Source: Acorus gramineus (taxonomy: Eukaryota; Streptophyta; Magnoliopsida; Acorales; Acoraceae). From it: DNA of 64,000 bases. Both the position numbers and the translations under genes were made by a program. This document shows positions 20,697 to 32,872 of this stretch, in pieces. The stretch covers positions 21,633,615 to 21,697,614 of the forward strand of contig CM060850.1 of assembly GCA_030737835.1 (NCBI GenBank), given 5' to 3'. The notes under the pieces were generated by a model. It saw only the letters and a program-made list of their open reading frames with translations, was not told the DNA's origin and ran no database searches. The number at the start of each line of letters is the position of its first letter. The first letter of the stretch is position 1.

Positions 20697-23600
20697 TCAG
20701 ATACACTGATCAATCACAACATCTTCAATTGGCAACCTGTCCTCCGGGAAGGGGCACGCGCCCCCATCCCCTTCATCGCGCAGCAGCGGACAAGCCGGCG
20801 GACTAACGGAGCTCACGGTGCCCTCAATATCCGTGCAATTCCACGCTGGCTTCGGCTTCTGCAGCTTCGCCATCCCGATCCTCACGTCCGACAAGCAGAG
20901 CCCGGTGAACGACACGTTCGGGTTCCCCTGCATCTGCCCTGCGAGCGTGACGTTCTCCGCGACGATATCACCATAGCTGATCCTCTCGATCACGGGGATC
21001 GCGTTCGGGTCGTATTTGTCGTCGGGGTGGTCCCCGTACGCCCCCGTCATCCAGAACACGTATTTCATCGTCTTGAGCGTCATCCGCCTCACGAAGATGT
21101 CGCGCACGTACCCTCCCCTCCCGATCGCGGTTTTGATGCGCACGGCGGACTCCGTGTTGATGGCGACTATATCCTCGGCCCGCACGTCCTGGATCCCGCC
21201 CGACATCTCGCTCCCCAGGGCGATGGTCGCGCTCGTCGGGGAGATGCACGTGAGGCGCCGGATGACAATGTGCTGGCTCGGCATCCCGAATGCGATGCCG
21301 TACTCGTCCCACCCGCTCTTTATCGCGACGCAATCGTCGCCCGAGACGATGTAGCAGTCCTCTATGAGTACGTTCGAGCTTGAGTCTGATAAAAAAAAAA
21401 TGTATATATATCAAAAAGACTGTAAAAATGATTAAGTGTATGTAACATTTTTGTGCCCACCTGGATTGATCCCATCGGTATTTGCTGAATCGATGGGGGC
21501 GAGGATCGTGACCCCGGAGACGATGACATTGCTGCAAGCATCAACAAGAATTTTGATCAGGGCGATCATTGTGATTGAGATTGTTGAATGAATATATTTG
21601 ATTAGCGCACGCACCTGCTGTAGACTGGGTGGATGTTCCAGGAGGGCGAGTTCATCAATGTAATGTTCGATATCAGAATGTGATCGGAGAACATCAGTTC
21701 GATGAGGTACCCGCGCGTGTAGTTCAGCTCGCCCGCCCTGTATTTTTGCCACCACGGCGCACCTTGGCCGTCGATCGTCCCGTTGTCGCCTGAATACCAA
21801 TGAACATATCAGTGACCATTGATGATGTAACACGTTTAACTAAGTGTGTTGTGTGTTATTGTTTTTGGCTTAGTTAATATGTCAAACATGAGTGAATGAT
21901 CTGAAGCATAGGAGGTGGATGGTGAAACCTGTTATGATAACATCGGTGAGGTTAGAGCCGAAGATGAGGGGACTGTATCTGCCACCAGGTGCATCTCTTC
22001 CTCTTCCATATGAAGGCAATGGATCAATGAGTGGCCAATCGTTTATATCCTGCATGTCAAAATATTTTTAGTTATTATTTTTTTGAACTTTGACCCAACA
22101 AAAGAATTTTTCATTTTCAAAGATCTTAGTAAAAAAATAGAGGATCCCAAATATAAATTTTAGGGGCGTTACAGTAGAAAGTAAATGAAATGAACATTAA
22201 ACTGAGCCTCAGTGGAACTAGAACTAGCTGTTAATTGATGGCTTTAGAAGTGGAAAGGTATATATGTTGAGGGCATATGAAGAATTAAAATATTGACAAG
22301 GGTAGAAATACATGTATTCACCAACAACCAATCTGAACAGGAGACTCATCAAATCAGTAAGTGGTACCAAGTGTAGGTCGATGTTTGTGTCACACATTAA
22401 TTTCTTGGTGTTTGAAAAGTAAACACGTTTTGGGCATTCCCTCTTCCTAAAACTAAAAGAGGAAGCTTTGAATTCAATGCCCATCAAATGAGGTTAGCAA
22501 AACGTCCACTTCCATAGTCTATTAGTCTTCCAGATGAGGTGCAGGGATGTATTGACTAACAAACTTTGTCAATGGAAAGAGAAAAAAAAGGCCCAAAAAT
22601 TAGAATTTTAATTTTAATCACCGCAATATCATAAAGGGAAAAGGTTGGTAATTAAATAGTTAATTAACAATTACTGGGCAGTCAAATGGATATTATATAG
22701 CTAACACATTAAAGTATAATGTTTAATGTGACAGTTTATATGCTCATATGACATGTGATACATAATGAAAACAAATGATGCATCATTTCGTTGCCCCTCG
22801 TAAAAATTATTCTCAAAATTAGTTTTTATACCCCGTCTGGTTCACAGATAACTTTTAATCACACATAAAACAGTCATACACAAAGAAGAATTTAATGATT
22901 TTATGTTTGACTGCTGTTAATTGATTTGTGTGCATAACTTTTTTGTGTTCATTTTATCTTAATATTTAAGTATAAAATTTTAGATGAATGAACATAAATA
23001 AACTATACATTTTTCTTATATAGTAGCTATGTTAGTTTATATTACTTCACCAACTGTCCAAAACATTAATATTACGATTTATTCTTTTTTTTCTCTTTTT
23101 TTTTGAAAATAGATAGACAAATGCTACCTTAATTATATTCCAACCGAAGTTTTAAATGTCCAAAAGGGATATATAAAATAGAGGATGCAGGAAATATAAC
23201 AACAGTTAGCATATGTCATATTCGGAAGAGAGTTCTGAAATGTAACAGTCACTAACCCAAAACAAAACGCGCTCAGGCCATAATGTGTAAAGACCCTCGC
23301 TCAAGGGATGGGTGACTGGCGCGGGCCAAAAATCTCCCCCACTCTCAAATGCAGATAACTACCATGTTTCACAAATTCTTGAAATAGAAACGCTAACCGT
23401 GGAATACCACTGAGTTGAGAGTACGCCAAAGCGCCCACACGGCGCTTTTAAACCGTCACTGTTTTTCTATTATAAGTTATTATTTGTATATCTACTTTTC
23501 TATTTGGGAACAAAACGGGGCCTATGTGCATAAGTTAGGTATCTTGCACAAAAATAATAATAATAAAAAAAAATTCAACAGTTCTAGTCAATTATCCGCC

Positions 23601-24896
23601 ATAGGCGGCCATTGTGCTTCTAGCCTTTGAACACTAAAATCAAACTTTCTTTGATGATTATTACAAACGCTGTTCAAAAATACAATACCACCTATTCAAC
23701 AAAAAAAAATTAAAATTAAAAAAAAAGAATTTTTATTTTTAAGTCCTCATAGATTGTATGATTTAATGATCGATCCCTCACTTCTTTATATTACAGTTTA
23801 ACCCTTCTTCATATTACAGTTTAAGTCCCTAGATTTTAAGGATACGTTCGTTTTTAGTTCCTCACATAGATTAATAGAAAAACCAAATAATTTAATTATA
23901 GGTCCCTCCCAGGGACTAATAAGTAGCATACTTTTTAAATCTAGAGAATTAAACTATAATATGAAGAAGTAAGAGATTGATTACTAAATCACATACTTTA
24001 TGAGGATTAAAAAATAAAAAACCTTAAAAAAAATGATATATCCAACTTATGCATCTCCACATTGATCTTTCTTTTAAATTATATGCTCTTATTGAAACAC
24101 ATGCTACTACTGTATGAAATGAAATATATATTAAGATACAATACTATATATTACATTATCCCATTATATGAGGCTGCAAATGAGATTTTAAAGGAGATTT
24201 ACGTGCAAAGTCATGCTTTTAATTGGTTATAAAATCAATCGCGGATTATATGTATATATTGAAAGAAGAAAAAATAGAAACAAAGATAGAGAGGTCTCAT
24301 ACCGGAGATCCAAGGATGACAGCATCCTTATGGAGAAAGAGAGTGAAGCAACTCGTGAGGTTGAAACTTCCGGTGACCCACCTCCCGGCGGGCACGTACA
24401 GAAGCCCCCCGCCGTCCGACGCGAACTGGCTCAGATGGGCCACCGCCGACTGGAACGCCTTGGTGTTCAATGTCACGCCGTCGCCGACGCCTCCAAAATC
24501 CGTCACCGATACATTGCAGGCTCGGCATCCGGCGAAGGTGCATTGGATTCCTCTAATGCTTGAAAGGCCCAATACGAGGAGGATCCATATGGATTTTATA
24601 GGCTGAAAAAATTTGTACCATAGAAGAGTCAAAAATGTATTTCATCATGTTTAATTAATATCTGATAAGAGACTGACATGGACTATGGACTAGAATTGAA
24701 ATGAACCCAATCGGAAGAAAGAGACGGATTTGAGAGAAACCCAAATGAGATAATTCAGCAAGGACAACAGAAAGATATCTCAAAATATGGTTGTTAATCA
24801 GAGAAAAATATAAGGAATGAAGAGAGGGAAGAGAGAAAGAAAGGAATTGTTTACTTGGAATCGAATTGCTTGTCGGAGGGTTCCCTGAGACTCCAT
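20697..24896 (-). CDS. Polygalacturonase-like glycoside hydrolase family 28 protein
   Basis: GH28 enzymes hydrolyse the alpha-1,4 bonds of homogalacturonan in the plant cell wall. Exons (minus): 24896-24855, 24602-24303, 22049-21929, 21789-21615, 21531-21461, 21385-20697. Every phase matches and the total is 465 residues, the usual length for this plant group. A hydrophobic segment (SIWILLVLGLSS) near residue 20 suggests secretion or a type II membrane anchor. VTDFGGVGDG opens the parallel beta-helix. Motifs are NTDG (N230-G233, catalytic Asp232), GDDC (Asp253/Asp254), PSQH (His275) and RIK (319-321). The classic GHG around the histidine is absent, as in a known plant subgroup, so activity on pectin is likely but unproven. 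Intron 2 (2.25 kb) holds a MITE. The gene's coding part is GC-rich relative to its surroundings. The small first exon (MESQGTLRQAIRFQ) is the least certain piece. Confidence 0.87.
23731..24020. mobile_element. Long-TIR MITE in the polygalacturonase intron
   Basis: The left half (TTTTTATTTTTAAGTCCTCA, then TTTATATTACAGTTTAA) is mirrored by the right half (TTAAACTATAATATGAAGAA, then GAGGATTAAAAAATAAAAA), giving inverted repeats of roughly 120 bases around a short centre. No clean target duplication could be fixed in the A/T-rich flanks. Confidence 0.6.
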
Positions 24897-26039
24897 TTTT
24901 ATTTTTTATTTTTGAAACGGAAGAGTCTATGTGGAGAAAGTCAGAAGATATAACTGCATATTTATATATGTATAGATGCCGACAAACGGATTTGATATAG
25001 TCTGTCTCTTAGTTTTTTTTTTTTTTTTTATTGAAAGAAAAAATCATGTTAGAAGGATACCTAAGGAATGGTTGTTTGAAAGTCAAGAAGATATCATCCC
25101 AACATTTGAAGTCTGTTGAGAAATCGATGTGTGTACTCAAAGCAAAATCCAGGGGAGGATTTCATTATAATCATAAGAAGTAAAAGGAAGCTCTCTGTTT
25201 CTCTGGTTTTGTGGGAGTGGGTGGGTCTCCATCCGAGCCATCGAATCTGACCGTCTGTTTCATTTCATGTGGTGATTTTTTAATTTATATATTTTTGGTA
25301 GGCCTAAGAATTGGTGGTTATTATGCCTCATAGGTGTTTTATTGTCACTTGTTTTTATTTTTTTAAACAGCTTTAGCTTGTGTTATGCCAATTAATTATT
25401 ATGAACTAAATAAGCCCCAAATGTGCTTACAAATGAATGATATATTTAAAAAAGGAACCCTTTTCAAAACAAAATTATTCTAAATAAAAGACTTTATAAC
25501 TAAAATATTTTAAATATATTTACATTAACAAAATATACAGTTTCGTTAGAAATTTTTTTATAAATATATCAATGTAATATGTTTCATTATTTATAAAAGC
25601 ATGTATCTTATTAAATGAAGAATACTATTTTTAAAAAAATCAAAATATATGTAGACTGAAATTGAGGTTAAAAAGGGGACCTGAGAAAATTAGAGTGTCA
25701 AAACATTGTGAGAAATCTCAAAGTCTTCTTTTGAGTATTTGATCTGAGTTTTTTATTTTAAGGTGTGTTTAGAAATACAGTTTAAAAAACAGTTTTAAAC
25801 TTGAGAGCTGTTTTTTAATTAATCAATCAATCATGTTTGTTGCTGATAACAAAAGCTGTTTTTGTTGGAATAAATACAGTTTTCGATACACCTTTTTTGA
25901 TATAATGATGAGGGTAGCTTTTCCAATTAAGTTTGCTTATTTGGAATCTGTTTAGGGCTCTTAGCTTTTAAAGAAGCTAAAAATAACCCTAAACAGGTTG
26001 TCAATCGCACCTTTAGTTAAACGGATACATGGGTTTAAG
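24897..26039. other. Upstream region of the polygalacturonase-like gene
   Basis: The promoter of the minus-strand gene should lie in the first few hundred bases, where TATATTTATATATG-like sequence occurs near 24955. From about 25545 to 25670 the text resembles the dispersed repeat also seen at 28480-28615. Nothing else is recognised. Confidence 0.4.
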
Positions 26040-27036
26040 TGAAGTGCAACCTTCACAAACATTCTAATTGTAAAATGAGCTTCAATTGCCTTCAAAAAGC
26101 GATTCTAGCTCATCTAATGATTCGTTGCCAGCTCCCGCGGAACAAGAATGGGACGGTCCTTAGTTTTTGGCATCAAGGTTGTGCGGCGGGGTACTAGGAC
26201 TTGATACTGGGATGACATCTTAGAGAGGCTAAAGTTTCCCTACACACAGATCTTTTACATGAGTTCAATGAGGTGGTGTTGGTAGCTAGAGGTAGGGATA
26301 TGGTGGTCTGGAGGCCTCACCTCGACATTCTTTCACCGTACGTGCGTGCTATGACTGGTGGAGAAGAGAACATGTTTAGATCGAACCAACAGCATCTATG
26401 TTTTCACAGATATGGAGGCTAAAAATTCCCTTAAAGTTTGTGCGTTCACATGGCTTATGTATCAAAAAAAAATTCTTACAAAAGTATATCGTGTGAAGTG
26501 GGCACCACTTGTCGATAAGTCATGCCCCTTTTGTTAGGCGGATGAGGAGATGTAACCCATCAAATGATTCGTTGTCCTCTGGCACGACAAATTTGGAGGT
26601 GCTTGAAGAATGTGACGAGCCTCGACAACAGGTTCTCATTGCTTCAGGACATGTGGGAGGCGGGGTGACGCCTAAAGCAAAGAGGGGATTCGAGCGCGAA
26701 GGCAAATATTACACAATCTTATATCCCAGCTGTTGTTTGGGCCATTTGGAACGCCCATAATATAATCATGCTACTTTCAGAGGGTCTAGAGTTTACTTTG
26801 AAAACATTTGAGACTCTTGTCATTAATTTTATAAAAGCTTAGGGTCTTGCTTGTGCTGGGACTAGCACAATAATGTACATTGGAGGTAAAAATCAAAATA
26901 GGCTAGGAGAGTGTGTTTTTTGTAACCTTGATTAGTTGATTTCTCTTCTACTAGCATGTTTTATTTTGGACATGTTTTGCTTAATTAATATAATTATGAT
27001 ATATGCCTACCATTCTATCAAAAAAAAAAAAACAAA
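26040..27036 (+). mobile_element. Decayed LINE (L1-type) 3' end with poly(A)
   Basis: Conceptual translation in pieces gives RDMVVWRPHLDILSPY, then VCAFTWLMYQKKILTKVYRV, then VDKSCPFC followed by ADEE. This is the pattern of the zinc-binding domain after the reverse transcriptase of plant L1-type LINEs (VVW...W.....L.TK......CP.C...E). Stops and frameshifts break it throughout. The segment ends in an A-rich tract at 27018-27036. The 5' part of the element is absent or too decayed to see. Confidence 0.62.
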
Positions 27037-30000
27037 AAACGATTACATTCCTCTAACCCTCGATTGATAATTTCCTTCTTATTAATGATTCACTTATTCT
27101 TCTACAGAGACTCCCATCATCTTCATATGGTTAAGCTCTCGTTAGTATTCTTTAACAGCATGTATTATGTCGGAATTTGAATATGAAAAATTTTAGACAT
27201 ACAATCATGAACGAGTCAGGATCCTCTACTATTTTTTTATGCCATGATCTTGCTTTTCATTTTTTTTTCTCGAATAGCCATGTGTCAATCAATAAAATGG
27301 ACGGTCACCTTTATTTCAAACACATATATATGCCCCATTTTCTATTCAATCTTTCCATCGCCTTTCATTTTTTTTTTTTTTTTTCAAGTACACAAACTAC
27401 AAGAATGAATACATATTTGATATTTAAAATGTATTTTTAAAATATTTTTCTTTGCTTATAATTATTTATTTAAATATTAAAATCCTACCTACATATTTTA
27501 TGATATAAAAAAAATACAGATTTTTTTTTGCTTATTTATAAATACTCCGGGAGAATTTGAGTATGTGTGTGTGCGTGCGCCTATGTATATATGTAAAAAG
27601 CAAAACTATTGTGATATTTTGTATGCCTTTATAGCATTAATAGATATATTTAAAAATATACATGATAAAAATTAATTGAAGTGATAAATGTGCAAAATTA
27701 CTAAATAATTTGATGATACAAAAATAAATAGATTATTTTAGTGGTAAGGGTAAATATAAAAATAAAAAATAAGGGTATTTTTGTCATTCTCCGTAACTTT
27801 AATGGGGTTTGTAAAAAAAATTGATAAAATTTAGAGTATTTTGAATGCATACCATAAAAAAATATGGTATTTATTTTTATAACACCACAAATAATGTATT
27901 TATTTTTATACCATTAGAATTTTTTTTAATGTTAAAATGTGCCCCTCTTTTATCTTTTTTAATCTAAATGAATCTTAACTATAGTTAGTTTCTTAACTAA
28001 AAAGTAAAAATGACAAAAATAACATTAACATATAATATTTGTCATAATGCAAATAATTAAACAAAATAACTCAATTAATTTTATGTTCTTTCCAAATAAA
28101 TCGTGAGCCATTCAACCTAAGATGGTAAAAATGCATAATTTTAAAATATTTTAATGATATAAAAGTAAATAGACCATTTGTGATGGTATAAAAATAAATA
28201 ATATATTTTTTATACATGCAAAAAATCCAAGAAAATAAAATGCTTAATCTCATCTCCTGTGGGATCACATAAATCAAATAAAAATAAAAAAAACCACCCC
28301 ATGCAAGGTAAAAAAATATATTGTGGAGCCCACATTATGTGCAAAGAGAAGAAAAAAATAATGGGTGTTACACCAGATACATTTTCAGCCTTGATTCCAA
28401 CCCCATATGGGTCGATAAATTTCTATCTACGCATATGCTCACATTAACAAAGCATATGTTTTGAAATAATTTTTTTACATTTTTTATAAATGCATCCATG
28501 CAATTCATTGGAGTACATGCTCTATTTTTTTTATAGAAGTATGTACCTCATTAGATTAAGTATACTATTTTTAAAAAATTCAAAACACATGTAGACTGAA
28601 AATGGGGCTCAATGTAACATTATGCAAAAATAATTGGTCCATCGTATAAACAAATCTCAGCCACTCATTTTATTGATTGTCACATGAAAACCTAAGGAAA
28701 AAAGAAAAACAAGATCACAGCAAGAAAAGGAAGGGTAGAGGATACTGACTTACTGAGTGTACTAGTGTCAATCTTTATTTATTATTTCAATAATAATTTT
28801 TAAACCCTAAATTTTAGGTCCTATCAAAAACCCAATGAATTGGTACATATACAATACCCATTATATTCTTGTATTATTTTTTTGCTATTATTGCTCTCCA
28901 TATTTTGAGGAGGTGGTTACAAATTAGAATGATTGCATCAATCTCATTTGTTCTTTAAATTTTTTCTTGTGTGATCCCTTAAGATCAATTGATGGTGAGT
29001 TAAGAAAGATAAATTGATGATCAATTTTTTCTTATGTTATGGGTTTTAGAAGTTCTGTGGATAAAGATCAATTGACGGAGAGTTTGGAAAGACAGATTTT
29101 ATGATCCTAGTAGGTAAAAAAATTGGATTTTATTTTTGGAGTTCTAATGAAAAGCTTTGTTTGACAGTTTTTTTTTTTTTTGTCAAAATAAGATTTATTA
29201 GGTTTCGGTTCTTGTGATTCAGTTTTGACTCTTTGGATTTTCTTATTTTAATTATATTTTTTAGCTTTATTTGACATGTATTAAATCTGAATTTTATTTT
29301 AAAGTCAGATACATGACGTGTATCTTGATTTACATGTATTGTTGTGTCCCAAGTATGATCTATACAATCGTTTATGATTGTATGTTTTGTGTATAATTAT
29401 GCATAATGTATTATTCATTATATTTTTTAGCTTTATATCAACATTATTCGACTCATTTAGATTCAATATTTTTCAAATATAGTGCACATCCACTTGTATG
29501 GAATGTGTATTTGTTAATTCAAATTCCAGATACACTTGAATTTGAATTCTAGCCCATTTTTGGAATGTATTTGTTAATTCAAATTTTAGATACACTTGTA
29601 TCTGAATTTGAATTTCAGCCCATTTTTTAAGGTTGTTATTTTTATTTTTATGGTTGATGTTCTTTTTTTTTCACTTGGCAGTGATGGTGTTTCAGATACA
29701 ATCGACTTGTTTATTTCGCAAAAAAAAAAAAAAAAAAAGCGATGGTGAAGTATCGATTATGGGAACAAATCTGTCATTTTTTTGGTTCGTATGGTTTTGC
29801 ACAAATCGAACCCTAAAATTCAAATTTTTTGAAAACATGTTAGGTCTTAATGGTGCCACCCTTTGTGGGATTCAGTTACGATAGTCTTGTCATTGTCATT
29901 TTTTGTGGTTAGAAAAAGTTAAATAAGGAACCAATAGAAGAGTGTCACCTATTAGGGCTCACAAATGAGACTTAATTTCTGAGACCCATTGAATAAATTA

Positions 30001-30557
30001 ATACGATTATTTATGGGCCGATCCACGACCCACTTTCATGATACCCATCACACAAAATCAACTGTATAAAAATCTAAAAATCTCTTTTATTCCCTATTAA
30101 TCCCCACCTAGACCTGACTCCACCCATAACGTTTAGCACCTAATCCTTTTTTTTATAATCCCTAGTTATTAAATTATATTATATATTATATCGTTATTAA
30201 TTAATTTTTTATGATATCTTATGATACTTATATTATTAATTTTATTCAATTATGATGTTACTTTGTTATCATTTTGAGTATTATATTTATATGTATTATA
30301 TTTATATGTTACTTTTCTTCCTTCCCACCATTTGGCTTCCACTATCTACAGGGGACCAACCCTGCAGGCCACAACAACCCCACCCTCAGAAGTCAGGACC
30401 ACCTGAAAAAAAAAGGCAACTACCCAATTTGCTTTCTCCATGGATTGTCACTCCAATGAAAAATGATATGTTTAATCTTACTTGCAGTTTTATTTATAAT
30501 CTATATGTGTTTTGATTTTTTCTTAAACTGACTAATAAATACATTCTTTAATAGAAA
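27037..30557. other. AT-rich intergenic DNA, mostly unrecognised
   Basis: No gene is supported. Noted contents: related direct repeats around 27680-27760 and 28105-28200 (TATAAAAATAAATA-type words), a dispersed repeat at 28480-28615 (ending GACTGAAAATGGGGCTC), an A18 tract near 29720, and a segment at 30000-30060 shared with 19380-19470. Short frames are composition artefacts. Confidence 0.45.
29499..29640. repeat. Imperfect 62-68 bp direct repeat
   Basis: GTATTTGTTAATTCAAATT occurs at about 29506 and 29567, each followed by AGATACACTTG and later AGCCCATTTTT. Confidence 0.75.
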
Positions 30558-31098
30558 GGAAAAAATTCAAATAAACCCTTATAAACTATTTGAAATCCAT
30601 ATAACCCTTTGGCTTTTTCTAAAGTTCATAAAACTTTCTGAAAATATTTATATAAATTCAAATAACCCTATGAGTTAAATTTCCGTTGATAGACGAGGAA
30701 TATTATGCGAATATTTTATTTTGTTGACTCTGACTGAAAACACAGTATACTAAAATACTCCACCAATTTATTAAAAATGCAGAAAATCTTTTGCAGATAA
30801 CAATTTTATCCCTCTCGACAAATTATAAAACCCTACCCAGTGGAATAAAAAAACCATTTAAAGATTTTTTTATTTTATTTTTAACACATTGTAGATGGGT
30901 TTTGGTTTATTATGTTTTCAACTAAGGCTAATCAAATAGAATATTCGCAGAATAATCATAATTTGTTAACAAAAATTTAACTTAGAGGGCTATTTGGGTT
31001 TACATAGGTGTTTTAAGGGGGTTATATGGACTTTAGGAAAAGTCAGTGGGTTATATGGATTTCAAGCAATTTACTGGGGATTATTTGGATTTTTTTCC
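30558..31098. mobile_element. Mutator-like MITE with long inverted repeats, 541 bp
   Basis: The left end GGAAAAAATTCAAATAAAC and the right end (reverse complement GGAAAAAAATCCAAATAATC) begin inverted repeats of about 170 bases, including GAAATCCATATAACCC in both arms. The 9-base flanks TAATAGAAA and TTATAAAAA agree at 7 of 9 positions, fitting a decayed Mutator-type target duplication. No coding capacity. Confidence 0.65.
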
Positions 31099-32210
31099 TT
31101 ATAAAAAATGATGTAAACATTTATACGAATTAAATACATATTATTTGTTTTTTGTAACAAATTATATATTGAGACAATAGAGTATACATTGCATGAAACA
31201 TTTTCATTCAATATGTTAGTGACGTGACGTTTGTCAAAGAGACTACAAAACAAACTGAATGTACGAGCACCCCCACCCCAATACTTGAAGAATAACATAA
31301 AAAATAATGTCGATATTTTTAGCCTCGTTTACTACCCTATTTGAGATGTACCTACTAAATGAAAGTAAAAGCAGAGGTCTCCTACCAACGGCCAACGCTT
31401 TATTAAGTCGTTAATTGTTATTACTTTTTTTTAAGGTATAAACTTTGTTTTATTGAAAATTTGAAACATATAAATATGTATTTCAATGAATTATTATTAT
31501 TATTATTATTATTATGTACTAAAATCTAATAAAAACATGCATTTCGTTTGAACAAATAAGACTGCACAGTGGGGTTGCATCTAATACTGTGACAGTGTTG
31601 AAGACTTTTTATGATCCTACTAGCCTTGTGGGGAAGAACTCTCTCCCAAATATTTTTTTTTTTATCTTTACGCAAGTGGCATAGCTTATGAATATTTTCA
31701 CGTGTTGGAGACCCAAAAATGGCTACCTCATCACAATGGGGTTCTTGTATAGTTGTACTTAATCTACTAATTAAAAAGATGATGCTTCTTGACAAAAGCA
31801 CTGCAACAGTCTCTAATAGGACCGAATACTTTTCTATCTGAAAAAATATACACTAATCGACTGAACGCTTAGCATTGCTGTTCTTTCTTTATCAGTTGCA
31901 TAATGACTGTCATAGTAAAGAAGATATCAACCACAAAATCATGGAACAGAATCACAGATCCAGCCATATATATGAGTATTATGGGTTGTGCTTTGGGAAT
32001 ATATAAATATATAGATTTGGTGAAGCTGAATTGGACTGGACTATTATCCATAAAACAAAAATAGAATGACTGGGATAGGCGTTGGCGATTTGTGTCACAT
32101 GCGGAAGTCCGTGAGGGAGAGCCACATAAACATGTAGGTGCGGCTGTCATAGCACGTGCGCGCTGGGGACCAGGGAGGGGAATCATTAAACAATTTTAGA
32201 AAAAGAGTTT
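31099..32210. other. Intergenic DNA, no recognised gene
   Basis: Contains a (TTA)n microsatellite around 31490-31515. Minus-strand frames at 31526-31801 and 31869-32186 have no recognisable domain and are not called. Confidence 0.45.
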
Positions 32211-32872
32211 TTTTAGTTTCCACTCCTCCCCCCCCGCCCCCCTAAAAATAGCAAATCACCCGTAAAAAAATGAATTTATTATTAACTCCTTACAAGTTAT
32301 TACATCTTATTTAAAAAAAAAAATCAATATTTAATTTCTATCCCTTCTAAATAAATAAATTATTTAAAAACCCCTCCAAATACACATTATTATTTTAAGA
32401 CCCTTCAAATGCAGATTGTCTTCAAAAGAATCACATATGTTAAACTTGTTGTAGAAACTGTTCATATCAATTTCGTATCAATCATACCATGTCATATTTA
32501 TGTTCAACGATATACATGTATAAGTTACCTTGATATTTAATAGATTAATCATTTGGGTTGAGGAGCTATAGTGGAATAGAACTCCCACAAATGAGATAGT
32601 TTTGTCTATCCATCATTTTTTAATAGTTTCTGTAACAGATGTTTAAACTTTTTGCAAAGGCAGCTACAATTTAAAGGGGTCTTAAAATAATAATGTTTTT
32701 TAGAGGGTTTTTAATAATTTACTAGTTTAAGAGGGGCAAAAAATTAATAACCCGAAATGGTTGGGTTTTTTAATAAGACATAATAACTTTATAAGGAATT
32801 AATGATCAACTCGATTTTTGGAGAGTTTTTTTAATAATATGTTTGTTGTTCAGGGATTGGAAACTAAAGAGT
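32211..32872. mobile_element. Long-TIR MITE-like element, about 660 bp
   Basis: The left arm (TTTAGTTTCCACTCC, then ACTCCTTACAAGTTATTAC, then TTATTATTTTAAGACCC) is mirrored by the right arm (GGATTGGAAACTAAA at the end, preceded by GGGTCTTAAAATAATAA and AACTTTATAAGGAATTA). The arms are about 190 bases and diverged, with a C8 tract interrupting the left arm. The exact ends and the target duplication are uncertain. Confidence 0.55.

Noticed and set aside
20968..21537. 189-residue minus-strand and plus-strand frames in the GC-rich polygalacturonase 3' exon
   Set aside because: Frame-shifted shadows of the GH28 coding frame.
24213..24606. Two overlapping plus-strand frames over the second polygalacturonase exon
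   Set aside because: The minus strand encodes the GH28 N-terminal motif VTDFGGVGDG with correct splice sites; the plus frames lack any domain.
31869..32186. 105-residue minus-strand frame
   Set aside because: No recognisable domain or splice context; the region is repeat-like.
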